A stretch of 64,000 bases of DNA from JAWPMT01 sp965267435 (GTDB lineage: Bacteria; Bacteroidota; Bacteroidia; Cytophagales; Cyclobacteriaceae), in NCBI GenBank assembly GCA_965267435.1, contig OZ253960.1:6820001-6884000 (forward strand). Reading direction: 5' to 3'. The notes beneath the pieces are model-generated. The model saw nothing but the letters and a program-made list of their open reading frames with translations. It had not been told where the DNA came from and searched no databases. The translations under genes were made by a program, and so were the position numbers. This document shows, piece after piece, positions 9,236-18,162 of this stretch (position 1 is the first letter of the stretch; every line of letters starts with the position of its first letter).

Positions 9236-9905
9236 CGACAAGCTGGTTAGATACGTCCTGATAGTGATCCAACTCCTCTGGCGAGGGCTTATGCTCGCCA
9301 AACCAGCTGGACTCGAAGAACTCTGATAGCGCGAGATAGCCCTGCCTTTTTCCTCCATCCAACTCCGTTGCGTAGTCGTGGGAGGTCTTCCATTTCTTCC
9401 ATTTGACATGCCCCCGATTGCTCAGTTGCTGGAGAGTCAATAAGAATAGGTAGCGAGCTGCCAGCTGTAGCTGGGAGGATTTGCGGGCATCTTCCAGCGC
9501 TTGGCGATAGTCTACGTCTTCTTCGCTCTCAATGGAAACGGGCACGGCATGCTCCCCCCTCTTACCGCCAATCAGCACCCTGCCATATCGCATGTGTACG
9601 ATGAGCGCAATGGCCCCCACGGCAACGATGCCCCAGAATAGGTACCAGAGTATCTGGCTGAATTCGCTACCACCCGGTGTTCGCAGCAACCGAAAGAAGT
9701 TTTGCGCCAGCCAATAGAAAGCCCTTGAAAGCCAGGTTTCACCCTGTTGGGCGTTCTGGTATTTGAAGTCCGACTCCTCTGCGTAAGCGGCGAGTGCCTT
9801 TTCATCAAACTCACGAGGCGTGGGTTCCTGGATGCCTGCGACCATCTTCCAGGCTACCGCGAGCAGGAGAAAGACTAGAAAGCGGTGCTTAGCTGATACT
9901 CTCAA
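9228..9905 (-). CDS. DUF4129 domain membrane protein
   Basis: 225 residues. It has an N-terminal hydrophobic signal/anchor (FLVFLLLAVAWKMVAG) and a short amphipathic region, then a central membrane helix near 85-105 (ILWYLFWGIVAVGAIALIV). The C-terminal cytoplasmic DUF4129 domain contains ALEDARKSSQLQLAARYLFL and W-x-x-S-x-x-Y-type residues. It overlaps its upstream neighbour by 17 nt and its downstream neighbour by 8 nt. DUF4129 proteins are thought to act with MoxR/DUF58 partners in envelope or protease-related functions. Confidence 0.85.
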   Translation of the reverse strand: MRVSAKHRFLVFLLLAVAWKMVAGIQEPTPREFDEKALAAYAEESDFKYQNAQQGETWLSRAFYWLAQNFFRLLRTPGGSEFSQILWYLFWGIVAVGAIALIVHMRYGRVLIGGKRGEHAVPVSIESEEDVDYRQALEDARKSSQLQLAARYLFLLTLQQLSNRGHVKWKKWKTSHDYATELDGGKRQGYLALSEFFESSWFGEHKPSPEELDHYQDVSNQLVDA

Positions 9906-10773
9906 AGTCTTCGATCTCCGACTTTAGTCCGGTACCTTCAGTGCGCTCCTTGAGGTTGAAATACTGAAAACCAACAGCAATAAGTGGTAGCAGGCGCGTC
10001 ACGTAAGCGCCAATCACGGCAAGGGCTATAGTAGTCACCAGCCACCAGCTGGAGAACAGATCCATAGGATTGTCAGGGAAATCGCCGGCCTCTTCCATAC
10101 GAAACATCTCGAAAATGAAGAGCAGATAGGAAGGCAACACAAACATGCCCGCTACCATCTGAGCAGTCAGGGTGGTGATGAAGAATATGCCAAGGGTACT
10201 CCACCATTTGCCTTTGATCAGTTGGAAAGGTCGACTGATGGCGTCACCAATCGAAGCATTTTCGAAGAGAAAAACAGGTACAGAGATGAGGAACACAACT
10301 GTCAGGTAGATGCCAGGGAGGATAAAGAATGCAAAACCCACAGCGGATATCAGTCCGACGATGATCGTCAGCAATATCAATCCTGGGACCTTCTTAAAGG
10401 CCTCACCGAGTACGGTACCCATCTCGGGAGTGCCGTCTGTCTCGGGCAGTAGCCGCATGTACGTATAGACCGCCGCGACAATGAAACTGCTCGCTATGAG
10501 GCTCACAAGGATCATCAAAATATAGTTGACACCCATTGCGCCGAAGAGTGCCAAAAAGAAGAATTCGTCAGGTTGAGGATTGGACTCACTTAACTCGAAG
10601 ATATCCTGCATAAAGCCCGAAAAGAGGAAGCCGATAATTACTGTGGCCGGCAATGCAATTACAAGTACGAGCAGTGCAAGAGACTTGAAGTTCCATCGGA
10701 TAAACTCAATGGTGGCATTGAACTTTTGACCGAAGTCCCTGAGCTTGTAGTATTCAATCTGTGGTTGAGACAT
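9889..10773 (-). CDS. Multi-pass membrane protein (DUF4013/GlpQ-membrane-domain-like)
   Basis: 294 residues with about six membrane segments, for example LALLVLVIALPATVIIGFLF, YILMILVSLIASSFIVAAVY and the glycine-rich GLISAVGFAFFILPGIYLTV. The FILPGIYL signature is typical of DUF4013-like and glycerophosphodiester-phosphodiesterase membrane-domain proteins. It lies within the SpoIIM-DUF4129 operon and overlaps both neighbours by 17-20 nt. No catalytic motif is seen. It probably has a structural or transport role in the same membrane assembly. Confidence 0.75.
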   Translation of the reverse strand: MSQPQIEYYKLRDFGQKFNATIEFIRWNFKSLALLVLVIALPATVIIGFLFSGFMQDIFELSESNPQPDEFFFLALFGAMGVNYILMILVSLIASSFIVAAVYTYMRLLPETDGTPEMGTVLGEAFKKVPGLILLTIIVGLISAVGFAFFILPGIYLTVVFLISVPVFLFENASIGDAISRPFQLIKGKWWSTLGIFFITTLTAQMVAGMFVLPSYLLFIFEMFRMEEAGDFPDNPMDLFSSWWLVTTIALAVIGAYVTRLLPLIAVGFQYFNLKERTEGTGLKSEIEDFESIS

Positions 10774-11716
10774 GGTTTGTATTCTTTGGTAGTATAAAAA
10801 GATAAAAAATCACAATTGACGCCGAGATACCGATGATAATCAGCTTCGGCCAAAGGGGCCAATGGGTATTTCGGGTGATCACGGATTCCAGGAATCCTGC
10901 GACAATAAAAAACGGCACCAGGCTTAGCAGGATCTTGACTCCCTCTTTCGCACCTCGCTGCAGTGAGTAGCGCCGTGGGTAGCTCTTGGGGAAGAGCATC
11001 GCATTGCCCATCGCCAATCCCGCTCCCCCCGCCATTACAATGGCTGATATCTCAAGTGTGCCGTGGATCCAAATGGTGAGTATTGTCTCGTCGAACAACC
11101 CACGGCTAAAAAACAGCTGGTGAAAAACTCCCAGCATAATGCCATTTGTAAACAAGATGTATCCAGTGCCGACGCTCGCAAGAATGCCCATCGCAAAAGC
11201 CAGGAACGACACGCGGATATTGTTGATGGTGATCATGAAGAACATGCCGGCCTGGGAGTGACCTTTGTACACGGCCATGGGGTCACCCTCCTCTATGTTG
11301 CGGTAGGTCATCTCCACATACGCATCGCCAAGGATGAGCCGTACGAATTCCGTATCGTTCGAAGCGGACAGCCAGCCCAGGGCCACGCCAGTCATGATGA
11401 TCAGAAAGGAGATTAGCATGTTACGCCGGTTGGCATAGAGTACCTGCGGCAATTCCGCCGTCCAGAAGGTCACGAGCCGCGATGATTTTTCCGGTTTGTT
11501 GCGGTAGATGTGATGGTGGATCTTCAGGCTGAGGTCCGCGAGATAGATGCTCACTTTGGACTTGGGGTACTTGGCACGGGCGAAGGCCAGGTCTTCTGTG
11601 AGATGAACGTACATCATCGCAGCTTCATCAGGGTCCAGGCTCCTGGCGTTAGAGATCGCGCGTTCATAGCGAAGCCATTTTTCTCGATTTTGCTCTACAA
11701 ATAGTGCCTGGCGCAT
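10754..11716 (-). CDS. SpoIIM-like (stage II sporulation protein M) membrane protein
   Basis: 320 residues. A soluble N-terminal helical part (about 1-90) is followed by a SpoIIM-type membrane domain of about six helices with the hallmark NNIRVSFLAFAMGI and the stretch IWIHGTLEISAIVMAGGAGL. In non-sporulating Bacteroidota this family is always linked to RDD, DUF4129 and MoxR genes, as here. It is the first gene of the leftward operon, and the RDD gene starts 45 nt away on the other strand. A role in membrane remodelling is inferred only by analogy. Confidence 0.9.
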   Translation of the reverse strand: MRQALFVEQNREKWLRYERAISNARSLDPDEAAMMYVHLTEDLAFARAKYPKSKVSIYLADLSLKIHHHIYRNKPEKSSRLVTFWTAELPQVLYANRRNMLISFLIIMTGVALGWLSASNDTEFVRLILGDAYVEMTYRNIEEGDPMAVYKGHSQAGMFFMITINNIRVSFLAFAMGILASVGTGYILFTNGIMLGVFHQLFFSRGLFDETILTIWIHGTLEISAIVMAGGAGLAMGNAMLFPKSYPRRYSLQRGAKEGVKILLSLVPFFIVAGFLESVITRNTHWPLWPKLIIIGISASIVIFYLFILPKNTNHVSTTD

Positions 11717-11760
11717 CCTATTTTAGCTTTCGTTGACGGAAATTAGCGATACGACCCCTC

Positions 11761-12453
11761 ATGGCCAAATTTATTACCAATCAAAACATTGAGCTCGAAT
11801 TGGAGCTTGCCAGTCTCGGGGATCGGATCATCGCCTTCGTCCTCGACATGCTCATCATTAGCGTTTATAGCCTGTTTGTGATGACGGCTTGGTCCATGAC
11901 CGTGACAGGCGGGGATTCGTATGCTTGGTTGGCGTTCATTCCGGTCATGTTCTATTCGCTACTGTTTGAGACATTCGGCGAGGGGCAGACACCTGGGAAG
12001 AGAGCCCGGGATATCAAGGTCGTTTTGCTGTCAGGCGGGTCCGCGTCTTTCGTTCAATACCTACTTCGCTGGCTTCTGCGGCCCATCGACTTTTTGTTTT
12101 ATGGCGGCATTGCCATCAGCTCCATCATCTTGTCGAAGAACAGTCAGAGATTGGGGGATATCGTTGCCGGCACCACGGTCGTGAAGCAGAGAGCAGAGGT
12201 GCGGCTCGGAGATGTCAAACCTGTCCACGAGGAAGACCGCGAAGTGCAATTTCCCCAGGTTCGCCGCCTCAATGACGCCCAGGTTTCGCTCATCCGCAAG
12301 GCCCTTCACATGCGCCGCGACGGCTTTAGTGGCGAAGGCGTCAGAGACCTATCCATCAAGATCAAGGACATCCTGTCCATCGAGACTGACATGCCAGATG
12401 TCAAGTTCCTCTACGCCATCATTGCCGATTATGAATTCCTGGCTACGCGTTGA
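11761..12453 (+). CDS. RDD family membrane protein
   Basis: 230 residues. The RDD domain occupies about 1-145: it opens IELELASLGDRIIAFVLDML, with the R-D pair near 22-29, and the PGKRARDIKV motif sits near 79. Three or four membrane helices are visible. The C-terminal tail of about 80 residues is soluble. It is divergent from the SpoIIM gene, and this pairing is conserved in Bacteroidota. The family's role is unproven; Na+/H+ antiport has been reported for one RDD protein. An upstream TATTTTAG at about 11719 may belong to its promoter. Confidence 0.9.
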   Translation: MAKFITNQNIELELELASLGDRIIAFVLDMLIISVYSLFVMTAWSMTVTGGDSYAWLAFIPVMFYSLLFETFGEGQTPGKRARDIKVVLLSGGSASFVQYLLRWLLRPIDFLFYGGIAISSIILSKNSQRLGDIVAGTTVVKQRAEVRLGDVKPVHEEDREVQFPQVRRLNDAQVSLIRKALHMRRDGFSGEGVRDLSIKIKDILSIETDMPDVKFLYAIIADYEFLATR

Positions 12454-12595
12454 GAACTTGATCGGAGGTCGCACTACCCAGCGCGCAAAAGCTGCTCACG
12501 GGCTTCCTCGCGGCTGTCGGCACACTTCGCCCCGCTATCATCCACACACGTCTTGCTCGGTTGCCGACCTAGCCTTACGGCCTTATTTGATTGAG

Positions 12596-12660
12596 AATTG
12601 TGAATTGATAATTAGTTACCGCGTGACTCAACTCTCCACTCACACTCACACTCCACTCTA
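12596..12660. repeat. Intergenic AT-rich plus CT-rich low-complexity repeat, solo copy
   Basis: Between the RDD gene and the permease lies an AT-rich string (GAATTGTGAATTG type) followed at 12626-12660 by a CT/CA-rich run (CTCCACTCACACTCACACTC). The same two kinds of sequence recur at 34790-34950 and 35341-35375 around the four-helix-bundle pseudogene. The rest of the 12454-12677 gap is GC-rich, with no gene that I can see. Confidence 0.5.
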
Positions 12661-12677
12661 AACCTCTCCACCTAAAG

Positions 12678-15305
12678 TCACTCATACCTTAGCGACCGCA
12701 CGGGATTGCTGTTCGCCGCCCTTAGCGTATGGTAGCTGATCGTCAGCATGGCTATGGCGAAAGCTGCCAGTCCGCCGATCAGGAATATGAAGAGATTGAT
12801 CCCGATTCCATAGGCGAAGTTCTCCAGCCATGTGTCCAGATAGTAGTAAGTGACAGGAGCAGCGATGGCAAATGAAATGAGAATAAGCAGCGCAAAGCGC
12901 GATGACAAGATAACCAGGATCTGCGAGACTGAGGCCCCCAGTACCTTGCGTATGCCCACCTCTTTGATCCTACGCTGGATGGTGACTGCCGAGAGCCCGA
13001 AGAGGCCCATCGCACCGATGAGGATCGACAGCACCGCCATGAGTGTCACGACCAGGGACATGTTTTGATCGGACTTATACAGCTCGTCAAAGTGCTCATC
13101 GAGAAACGAATAGTCCATTGGGAAGTCGGGCACCATTTCACTCCAAATTCTTTCCACGTCGGCGACACCGGCTTCGATATTTTCTCCATTCAGCTTGATG
13201 GACATCTCATCAAAGCCCCATTCGGTATGGATGACCAGCGAGAGGTTGTTGATGTCAAAGTGGAGCGAATTGAAGTGGAAGTCCTCGACGACCCCGATGA
13301 TGTTTCCAAGGGAATCATTGGGGTACCAACCATGTCCCGCTCGGCGTCCCACGGGATCATCGTAGGGCAGGTCCTTGGCAAAGGACTCATTGATGATGAA
13401 TGCCAGCCCATCGTCGGTGCTGAATTCCTTTGAGAAGCCCCGACCATCCTTGATTTCGATTTCGTACACGTCCAGGTAGTCATAGTCCACCAGCACGTTG
13501 CTGGGCACCAGGTCGTACATGCCTGTATCCACCTCTGTTTTCCAGCCCCATTGGTGGAAGTTACTCCCCAATCGCTGGCCCGAGGCGGTGACGCCCTTGA
13601 TATTACTACTGCGGAGCAACTCCTCCTTGATCACATCATATTTCTCGTTGGCAGTGCCGTTCATGTCTACCAGCAGGATGTGATCCTTGTTGAAGCCCAG
13701 GTCCTTGTCCCTCATATAATTCAGCTGCTGAGCAACTATGATCGTGGCAACGATCATCGCCAGCACCAGGCTAAACTGTGTGACGATAAGGACACTCTGC
13801 AGGCCTGCTTTCTTCTCGCGGATCTCGCCACCCTTCAACACCGTCGCCGCTTCGAAGGACGAGAGTCGGACAGATGGGTACAGTCCCGCCAGCGTACCCA
13901 GCAGCACGAGGCTGCCAATGAGCATCACGAGCAATAGCGGGTCGCCAATGATGGTCAGCAGAGAGAGCTCTCTCTCCAGCGCGCCGTTGAGAAAGATCAA
14001 TCCGACAAAGTCTACCAACAAGGCAATAACCAAGGCCGCGAATGATAAAAGGATAGACTCAATGATGAACTGCCAAAAAAGTTGAGGTTTGTTGGCCCCC
14101 ACGGATTTCCTTACTCCGACTTCCTTGGCCCTGCGGCTAGCTCTTGCGACGGACAGATTCATGAAGTTGACCGTCGCGATCACCATGATGAATATCGCCA
14201 CTAATGTGAAAATCCCCAGGTACTCACCATTGAATTTGCGATAGTTTTGGTAGTCATGCTCCACATCCGTTGAGGCGAGATGAACTTCTTCCAGGCGTTG
14301 CACGAACAGCTGATAGCCCTCGTTAATGTCTTCATTACCCGTATAGTCAATCAAATAGTCTGGGTACCGCTCGGTCATGGAAGCAAGGTCAGGATTGGGC
14401 GCAAGTTCCAGGTAGGTGACCAGAAAGTTTGACCCCGATTGCGTATTGAATTCCGGATATTCCCGAGTGACGGTGGTCATCGATACCAACGCATCAAACT
14501 GCAGATGCGATTGCTCCGGCACGTCCTCCAGGATTCCCGTGATCTCGCAGGTTTGTCCGCGCAACTCGACGCTTTCGCCGACTACATCCAGATCGTTGAA
14601 GATCTTCATAGCGGACTCCCGCGTCAGTAACAGGGATCGTGGCTCATCGAGGCAGGTGTTCCTGTCGCCGTAGAGCAGAGGGAAGTCGAACATCTTCAAA
14701 AACGTACTGTCCACAAAAGCAGTGGTCTCCAGGGCCAGAGTGCGTTCATCTCTCTGCACAATGTTCTTGCCTCGATTCCAGTACCGGGTGTAGTTGATGA
14801 CCTCCGGGAAGTAATCATTGATGGTTGGTCCCATCCCTGACATGGAGAGTGCTACGTTTTGCTCATTGGTTCCCGTCCAGGTTTGGACTTCGCAGAGTCT
14901 GTACAGGTCGTCTTTCTTCGCATGCTGCTGATCAAAGCCGCGCTCGTCCGCTATGAATAGGTAGATCAGTAGACAAGCGGCAATACCAATGGCCAGACTC
15001 ATCACATTGATGATACTGAAGAATTGATGTTTGGTGATGTTGCGGAAGGCAATCAATAAATAGTTTCTAAGCATGACTGTTGTTGTAGAGTAAGGAAGTG
15101 TGTGTCGCCGGAGGGCAAAGGGCCTCAGGTAGTTCAAGACCTGGTACCAATAGTTGGCCTTCGCGACAAGCACAGATTTAGATTCGATAGTTTCTTCGTA
15201 CTTCTCAATGAGATCGCCACTGACCTCTTCCCAAAGCTCATCGCGCAGAAACCAGCTCAGGAGCCGATCTGCTATGCGCGGAGGAGTGGGAAGGTGGTTA
15301 CTCAT
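12678..15305 (-). CDS. FtsX-like ABC transporter permease with permease-prefix domain
   Basis: 875 residues. The first 75 or so residues form the 'permease prefix domain 2' (PPRIADRLLSWFLRDELWEE), found in Bacteroidota permeases controlled by PadR. Then comes a MacB-type arrangement: a membrane helix near 100-120 (FSIINVMSLAIGIAACLLIY), a periplasmic core domain, three helices, a second core domain, and a final three-helix FtsX domain carrying RRIKEVGIRKVLGAS. It would be a mechanotransmission or efflux permease needing a separate ATPase. A LolD/MacB-like ATPase lies at 18947 but is not in this operon. The PadR gene ends 11 nt upstream. Confidence 0.92.
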   Translation of the reverse strand: MSNHLPTPPRIADRLLSWFLRDELWEEVSGDLIEKYEETIESKSVLVAKANYWYQVLNYLRPFALRRHTLPYSTTTVMLRNYLLIAFRNITKHQFFSIINVMSLAIGIAACLLIYLFIADERGFDQQHAKKDDLYRLCEVQTWTGTNEQNVALSMSGMGPTINDYFPEVINYTRYWNRGKNIVQRDERTLALETTAFVDSTFLKMFDFPLLYGDRNTCLDEPRSLLLTRESAMKIFNDLDVVGESVELRGQTCEITGILEDVPEQSHLQFDALVSMTTVTREYPEFNTQSGSNFLVTYLELAPNPDLASMTERYPDYLIDYTGNEDINEGYQLFVQRLEEVHLASTDVEHDYQNYRKFNGEYLGIFTLVAIFIMVIATVNFMNLSVARASRRAKEVGVRKSVGANKPQLFWQFIIESILLSFAALVIALLVDFVGLIFLNGALERELSLLTIIGDPLLLVMLIGSLVLLGTLAGLYPSVRLSSFEAATVLKGGEIREKKAGLQSVLIVTQFSLVLAMIVATIIVAQQLNYMRDKDLGFNKDHILLVDMNGTANEKYDVIKEELLRSSNIKGVTASGQRLGSNFHQWGWKTEVDTGMYDLVPSNVLVDYDYLDVYEIEIKDGRGFSKEFSTDDGLAFIINESFAKDLPYDDPVGRRAGHGWYPNDSLGNIIGVVEDFHFNSLHFDINNLSLVIHTEWGFDEMSIKLNGENIEAGVADVERIWSEMVPDFPMDYSFLDEHFDELYKSDQNMSLVVTLMAVLSILIGAMGLFGLSAVTIQRRIKEVGIRKVLGASVSQILVILSSRFALLILISFAIAAPVTYYYLDTWLENFAYGIGINLFIFLIGGLAAFAIAMLTISYHTLRAANSNPVRSLRYE

Positions 15306-15316
15306 CGTGATGTCGA

Positions 15317-15661
15317 CTAGAAGGAGAATTTGACTTTGCCGTCAGCGAAAGACGGATACTGATTCCATAGGGACATTCTCAGTTCCCGTGCTTCTGCCAG
15401 TGTCTGTTGACCGACAGCGGTAATGCGATAGATTCGTTTTCTCCTACCGCCACGCGACTTGGTGGCGCCACCCATAGCGGATTTCAAGAAGCCCTTGTCT
15501 TCCAGTCGGTTCAGTGTTGAGTGCACCGCGCCGATAGCTGCCGACCGTCCGGTCTGTCGCTCAAACTCACCGGCGAGATTAAATGCGTAGGCGTCTTCAC
15601 CGAGGATGCCCACGAGCAGCAGGATGACCTCTTCAAATTCTCCGAGTCTTGTTTCCTTCAT
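15317..15661 (-). CDS. PadR-family transcriptional regulator
   Basis: 114 residues from the ATG at 15661 (MKETRLGEFEEVILLLVGIL). The start is chosen to match the family N-terminus, not the TTG 45 nt earlier, which would include promoter sequence. The winged-helix core covers about 10-85 (AIGAVHSTLNRLEDKGFL, then the basic wing SRGGRRKRIYRIT). PadR proteins repress a neighbouring transporter until a ligand binds. Here the target is evidently the downstream permease and its own promoter, where a 10-bp inverted repeat is found. Confidence 0.92.
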   Translation of the reverse strand: MKETRLGEFEEVILLLVGILGEDAYAFNLAGEFERQTGRSAAIGAVHSTLNRLEDKGFLKSAMGGATKSRGGRRKRIYRITAVGQQTLAEARELRMSLWNQYPSFADGKVKFSF

Positions 15662-15682
15662 GAAAGCATTTGTTACTAGATC

Positions 15683-15722
15683 GTAGAACAAATGTACGGA
15701 CAGCAATGAGTTTTTGTTCTAC
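15683..15722 (-). promoter_or_regulatory. PadR operator candidate over the -7 box
   Basis: A perfect 10-bp inverted repeat is formed by GTAGAACAAA (15683-15692) and TTTGTTCTAC (15713-15722). The arm centres are 30 bp apart, about three helical turns. On the minus strand TACATTTG (15696 to 15689) fits the TAnnTTTG -7 box and overlaps the inner half of one arm. Bound repressor would therefore block transcription of padR and the permease. Confidence 0.65.
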
Positions 15723-15764
15723 AATCTGGTAAGAAATACTACGGAGGAGAGGAAAGGTTACAGG

Positions 15765-16472
15765 CTATAGCTTGATATACACGCCCGTCCGGGGAGAGTG
15801 ACGGGAGTATTTGATGGCAGGGGTCACCTGGTACCAGTGCTGATAGCCCAGTTCCAAACTCAACGTTTCATTCACTTTCCACATCAAGCTAGTGCCGGCG
15901 CGGTTCTGATCAAACTGGAAGTTCAAATCCTTACGTGCCTGGATCATGTACTCCTCCGATATCAGCCAGGTTATCCGAGGGTGTATGGGCACTTTGATCA
16001 AAAGTCGATTTCGTAACCGGAAGAGCGCGTATTTAAAATTGGTCATGCCCGCTTCGTGCCTCTGGGTGCGAAAAAACCTTTCTTCAGCCCGGAGCCGCAG
16101 TGACATACGCACAGCCCCCATCTTCAGGCCTTTGTAAGAGATGCTTTGGTTCCATCGCATTTCATCCATCCTGGCAGTCTCTCCGACATCAGGATCATGA
16201 GGCAGTGCAAATCTCAGATAGGTGCCGTGCAACCCCACAGACCATTTGGATGAGACTTTCTTTTTCAAATGAAACTCCGTGAGGAAGATATGCGATCGCC
16301 AGGGGGCAATGTACTTGCCGTCCTCAATCAGTACACCTGTATGCCAGCCGCTGGGTAGCGACTTATCCAAGTAGAGCCGGTTCCAAAGTGTCGGTTGAGA
16401 TACTGTGGGAGCTTGAGTATATGCCGTGACGGAGATGCACAGCAGCAGCATATGTGGAAGTAGGCGCTTCAT
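15765..16472 (-). CDS. DUF2490 family outer-membrane-type protein
   Basis: About 235 residues from the ATG at 16472 (MKRLLPHMLLLCISVTAYTQA), which gives a good signal peptide. The frame extends further upstream but without signal character. The body is beta-strand-rich, with alternating aromatic residues (LWNRLYLDKSL; LSLELGYQHWYQV) and a C-terminal strand ending in an aliphatic residue. This matches the DUF2490 beta-barrel family. Its function is unknown, it stands alone, and it is probably a monocistronic gene. Confidence 0.75.
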   Translation of the reverse strand: MKRLLPHMLLLCISVTAYTQAPTVSQPTLWNRLYLDKSLPSGWHTGVLIEDGKYIAPWRSHIFLTEFHLKKKVSSKWSVGLHGTYLRFALPHDPDVGETARMDEMRWNQSISYKGLKMGAVRMSLRLRAEERFFRTQRHEAGMTNFKYALFRLRNRLLIKVPIHPRITWLISEEYMIQARKDLNFQFDQNRAGTSLMWKVNETLSLELGYQHWYQVTPAIKYSRHSPRTGVYIKL

Positions 16473-16611
16473 TTCGCTGGTGAAGGTAGGATGCCGGATA
16501 CCTGTGACGAATGACGTCTGCGCCTCGTTAGAATGACGAAAGTCATGCAAACGTTGCTGTTGGCTATGTTATCTCAACTTTTTTTGGGAGAGGGTGCCTA
16601 AGTAGTGAGGT

Positions 16612-17322
16612 TCACTCTTCTTTTTTCTCGGTGAACAGCTTGTACAGGCACACAAGATGCGAGAAGAAGACAGCCGGGACGACAAATGTTGGCAGCCAGA
16701 TGAACGGAAAATAGAACACCGCAATGTTGGGGTTCTCGAATGCCGTGGCATCAAAGAAGTAAGGCGTGGCGCGGATCGCCATTTGTACGATGAAGATGAG
16801 TAGACCCAGACCTGCGAAGTTCCAGACGATGGCGGCAAAGGTGCTCTTGCTTCTGAGGCCAATCAAAAAGATCGCCGCAAAGGGCGCGGTCACCCCAGTA
16901 AGGATATCGAAATTGGCACCCTCAAATGTCATCATCGTATCCACGACGCCCGCCGAAGCCAACCACCATAGGACCAACTCGACTGGAACGCGGATGATGT
17001 GGATGTAGGTCAACGTTGTCATCGGCATGCCGGCAAGGAAGGTTCGACTTTGCTTTCTGCTGAATAGGACGATGATAGTAAGGATCACTACCGCCATTAT
17101 CACGAACAATCGCGGAGGCCGCGACTCGAAATCCTGAGTGACACCCAGAAACGTGAGGAGCGCAGTGATGAAGAGCCACGCAATCATCAGCGTGAGTACA
17201 ATGGTAGGGACAGAACTCTTTTTGTTGGTGGCGCCAGCGTTGACTGCAGCAATGATAAACGAGAGGGTGGTTATAGTGATCGCCACGAATGTATAGGATA
17301 CAAAAGCGGGGACGTTTTCCAT
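16612..17322 (-). CDS. Conserved seven-helix membrane protein of unknown function
   Basis: About 236 residues starting at ATG 17322 (MENVPAFVSYTFVAITITTL). Seven hydrophobic helices are visible, including ALLTFLGVTQDFESRPPR between helices 2 and 3 and an acidic tail, EKKEE. No catalytic or transport motif is recognised. Similar uncharacterised proteins exist in Cytophagales. Its neighbours are unrelated. Confidence 0.7.
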   Translation of the reverse strand: MENVPAFVSYTFVAITITTLSFIIAAVNAGATNKKSSVPTIVLTLMIAWLFITALLTFLGVTQDFESRPPRLFVIMAVVILTIIVLFSRKQSRTFLAGMPMTTLTYIHIIRVPVELVLWWLASAGVVDTMMTFEGANFDILTGVTAPFAAIFLIGLRSKSTFAAIVWNFAGLGLLIFIVQMAIRATPYFFDATAFENPNIAVFYFPFIWLPTFVVPAVFFSHLVCLYKLFTEKKEE

Positions 17323-17416
17323 CAAGGAATCTTGGGTTAGTTCAGAGCAATATAGTCAATTCGGATGAGGATGCCCTCGAATCCATTGGATGTGATCACG
17401 GTTGAAATAGAGTGGC

Positions 17417-17424
17417 TAATTTTG
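17417..17424 (+). promoter_or_regulatory. Bacteroidota -7 box (TAATTTTG), 7 nt before ATG
   Basis: TAATTTTG fits TAnnTTTG and is followed by only 7 nt before the ATG of the Nudix gene. A start point at normal distance would fall on or next to the ATG, which implies a leaderless or nearly leaderless mRNA. Confidence 0.6.
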
Positions 17425-17431
17425 TGCATAG

Positions 17432-18076
17432 ATGAATTTAGAGGCGTTCAAAGCTGCAATCAGCGACAGACTAAAAGCAGAGCTCCCGGGCAAGCAGGCA
17501 CACGACCTGATGATGCCGAGATTGCCCTCGGGGATGCCCGCCAACTTACAGCACAAGCAGAAGCCTCGTGAAGGGGCGGTACTAATCCTCATTTATGAGG
17601 ACGATGCCGGTTTGAGATTTCCGCTGATCCAGCGACCCACATACGACGGCGTCCACAGTGGACAAATGGGACTGCCCGGCGGCAAAGCGGAGCCTGAAGA
17701 CCCGTCGCTCCATACCACCGCCATACGCGAGGCCCAGGAAGAGATCGGCATTGTACCGGAGCAAGTCGAGGTTGTGGGTGAGCTATCGTCATTTTACGTC
17801 AGTGCTAGCAATTACCAGATCTTACCCGTGGTCGCCATCACGCACGAGATGCCTCAGTTCGTGCCCGATCAGCACGAGGTGGACGAGGTAGTGATAGCCA
17901 ATGTTCATCACCTGATCGACCAGTCGTTTTTGAAAGAGAAGGAGATCGTCGTCGCCGCCGGTTTTCCTTTGCAGTCCCCCTACTTCGAAGTTGAGGGTAG
18001 GACGGTTTGGGGTGCCACGGCCATGATGTTGAGTGAGTTTTCTGTGATCCTCAAGGAAATCTACGGACACCCCTAA
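17432..18076 (+). CDS. Nudix hydrolase, CoA pyrophosphatase type (NudL/CoAse)
   Basis: 214 residues. The UPF0035 signature (LIQRPTYDGVHSGQMGLPGG, about 65-84) directly precedes the Nudix box (GGKAEPED ... REAQEEIGI, about 83-107), whose REAQEE glutamates bind the metal. This is the layout of coenzyme A diphosphatases, which cleave CoA into 4'-phosphopantetheine and 3',5'-ADP. It is preceded by a strong -7 box 7 nt away and is not in an operon. Confidence 0.9.
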   Translation: MNLEAFKAAISDRLKAELPGKQAHDLMMPRLPSGMPANLQHKQKPREGAVLILIYEDDAGLRFPLIQRPTYDGVHSGQMGLPGGKAEPEDPSLHTTAIREAQEEIGIVPEQVEVVGELSSFYVSASNYQILPVVAITHEMPQFVPDQHEVDEVVIANVHHLIDQSFLKEKEIVVAAGFPLQSPYFEVEGRTVWGATAMMLSEFSVILKEIYGHP

Positions 18077-18112
18077 TCACGCATGACGACAATTTCGTAT
18101 TTCACATTGATC

Positions 18113-18120
18113 TAATTTAG
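18113..18120 (+). promoter_or_regulatory. -7 box candidate (TAATTTAG)
   Basis: TAATTTAG differs from TAnnTTTG at one position and lies 42 nt before the ATG of the esterase gene. The flanking sequence has no clear -33 TTG. Support is moderate only. Confidence 0.35.
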
Positions 18121-18162
18121 CGCACAGATCAGGGACAGTGCTCCCCACGTTTTTCCGAACCC

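Noticed and set aside
8087..9409. Longer start for the DUF4350 protein
   Set aside because: The extra 58 residues overlap the DUF4129 gene deeply and lack membrane or family features; ATG 9235 gives a clean anchor and an 8-nt overlap.
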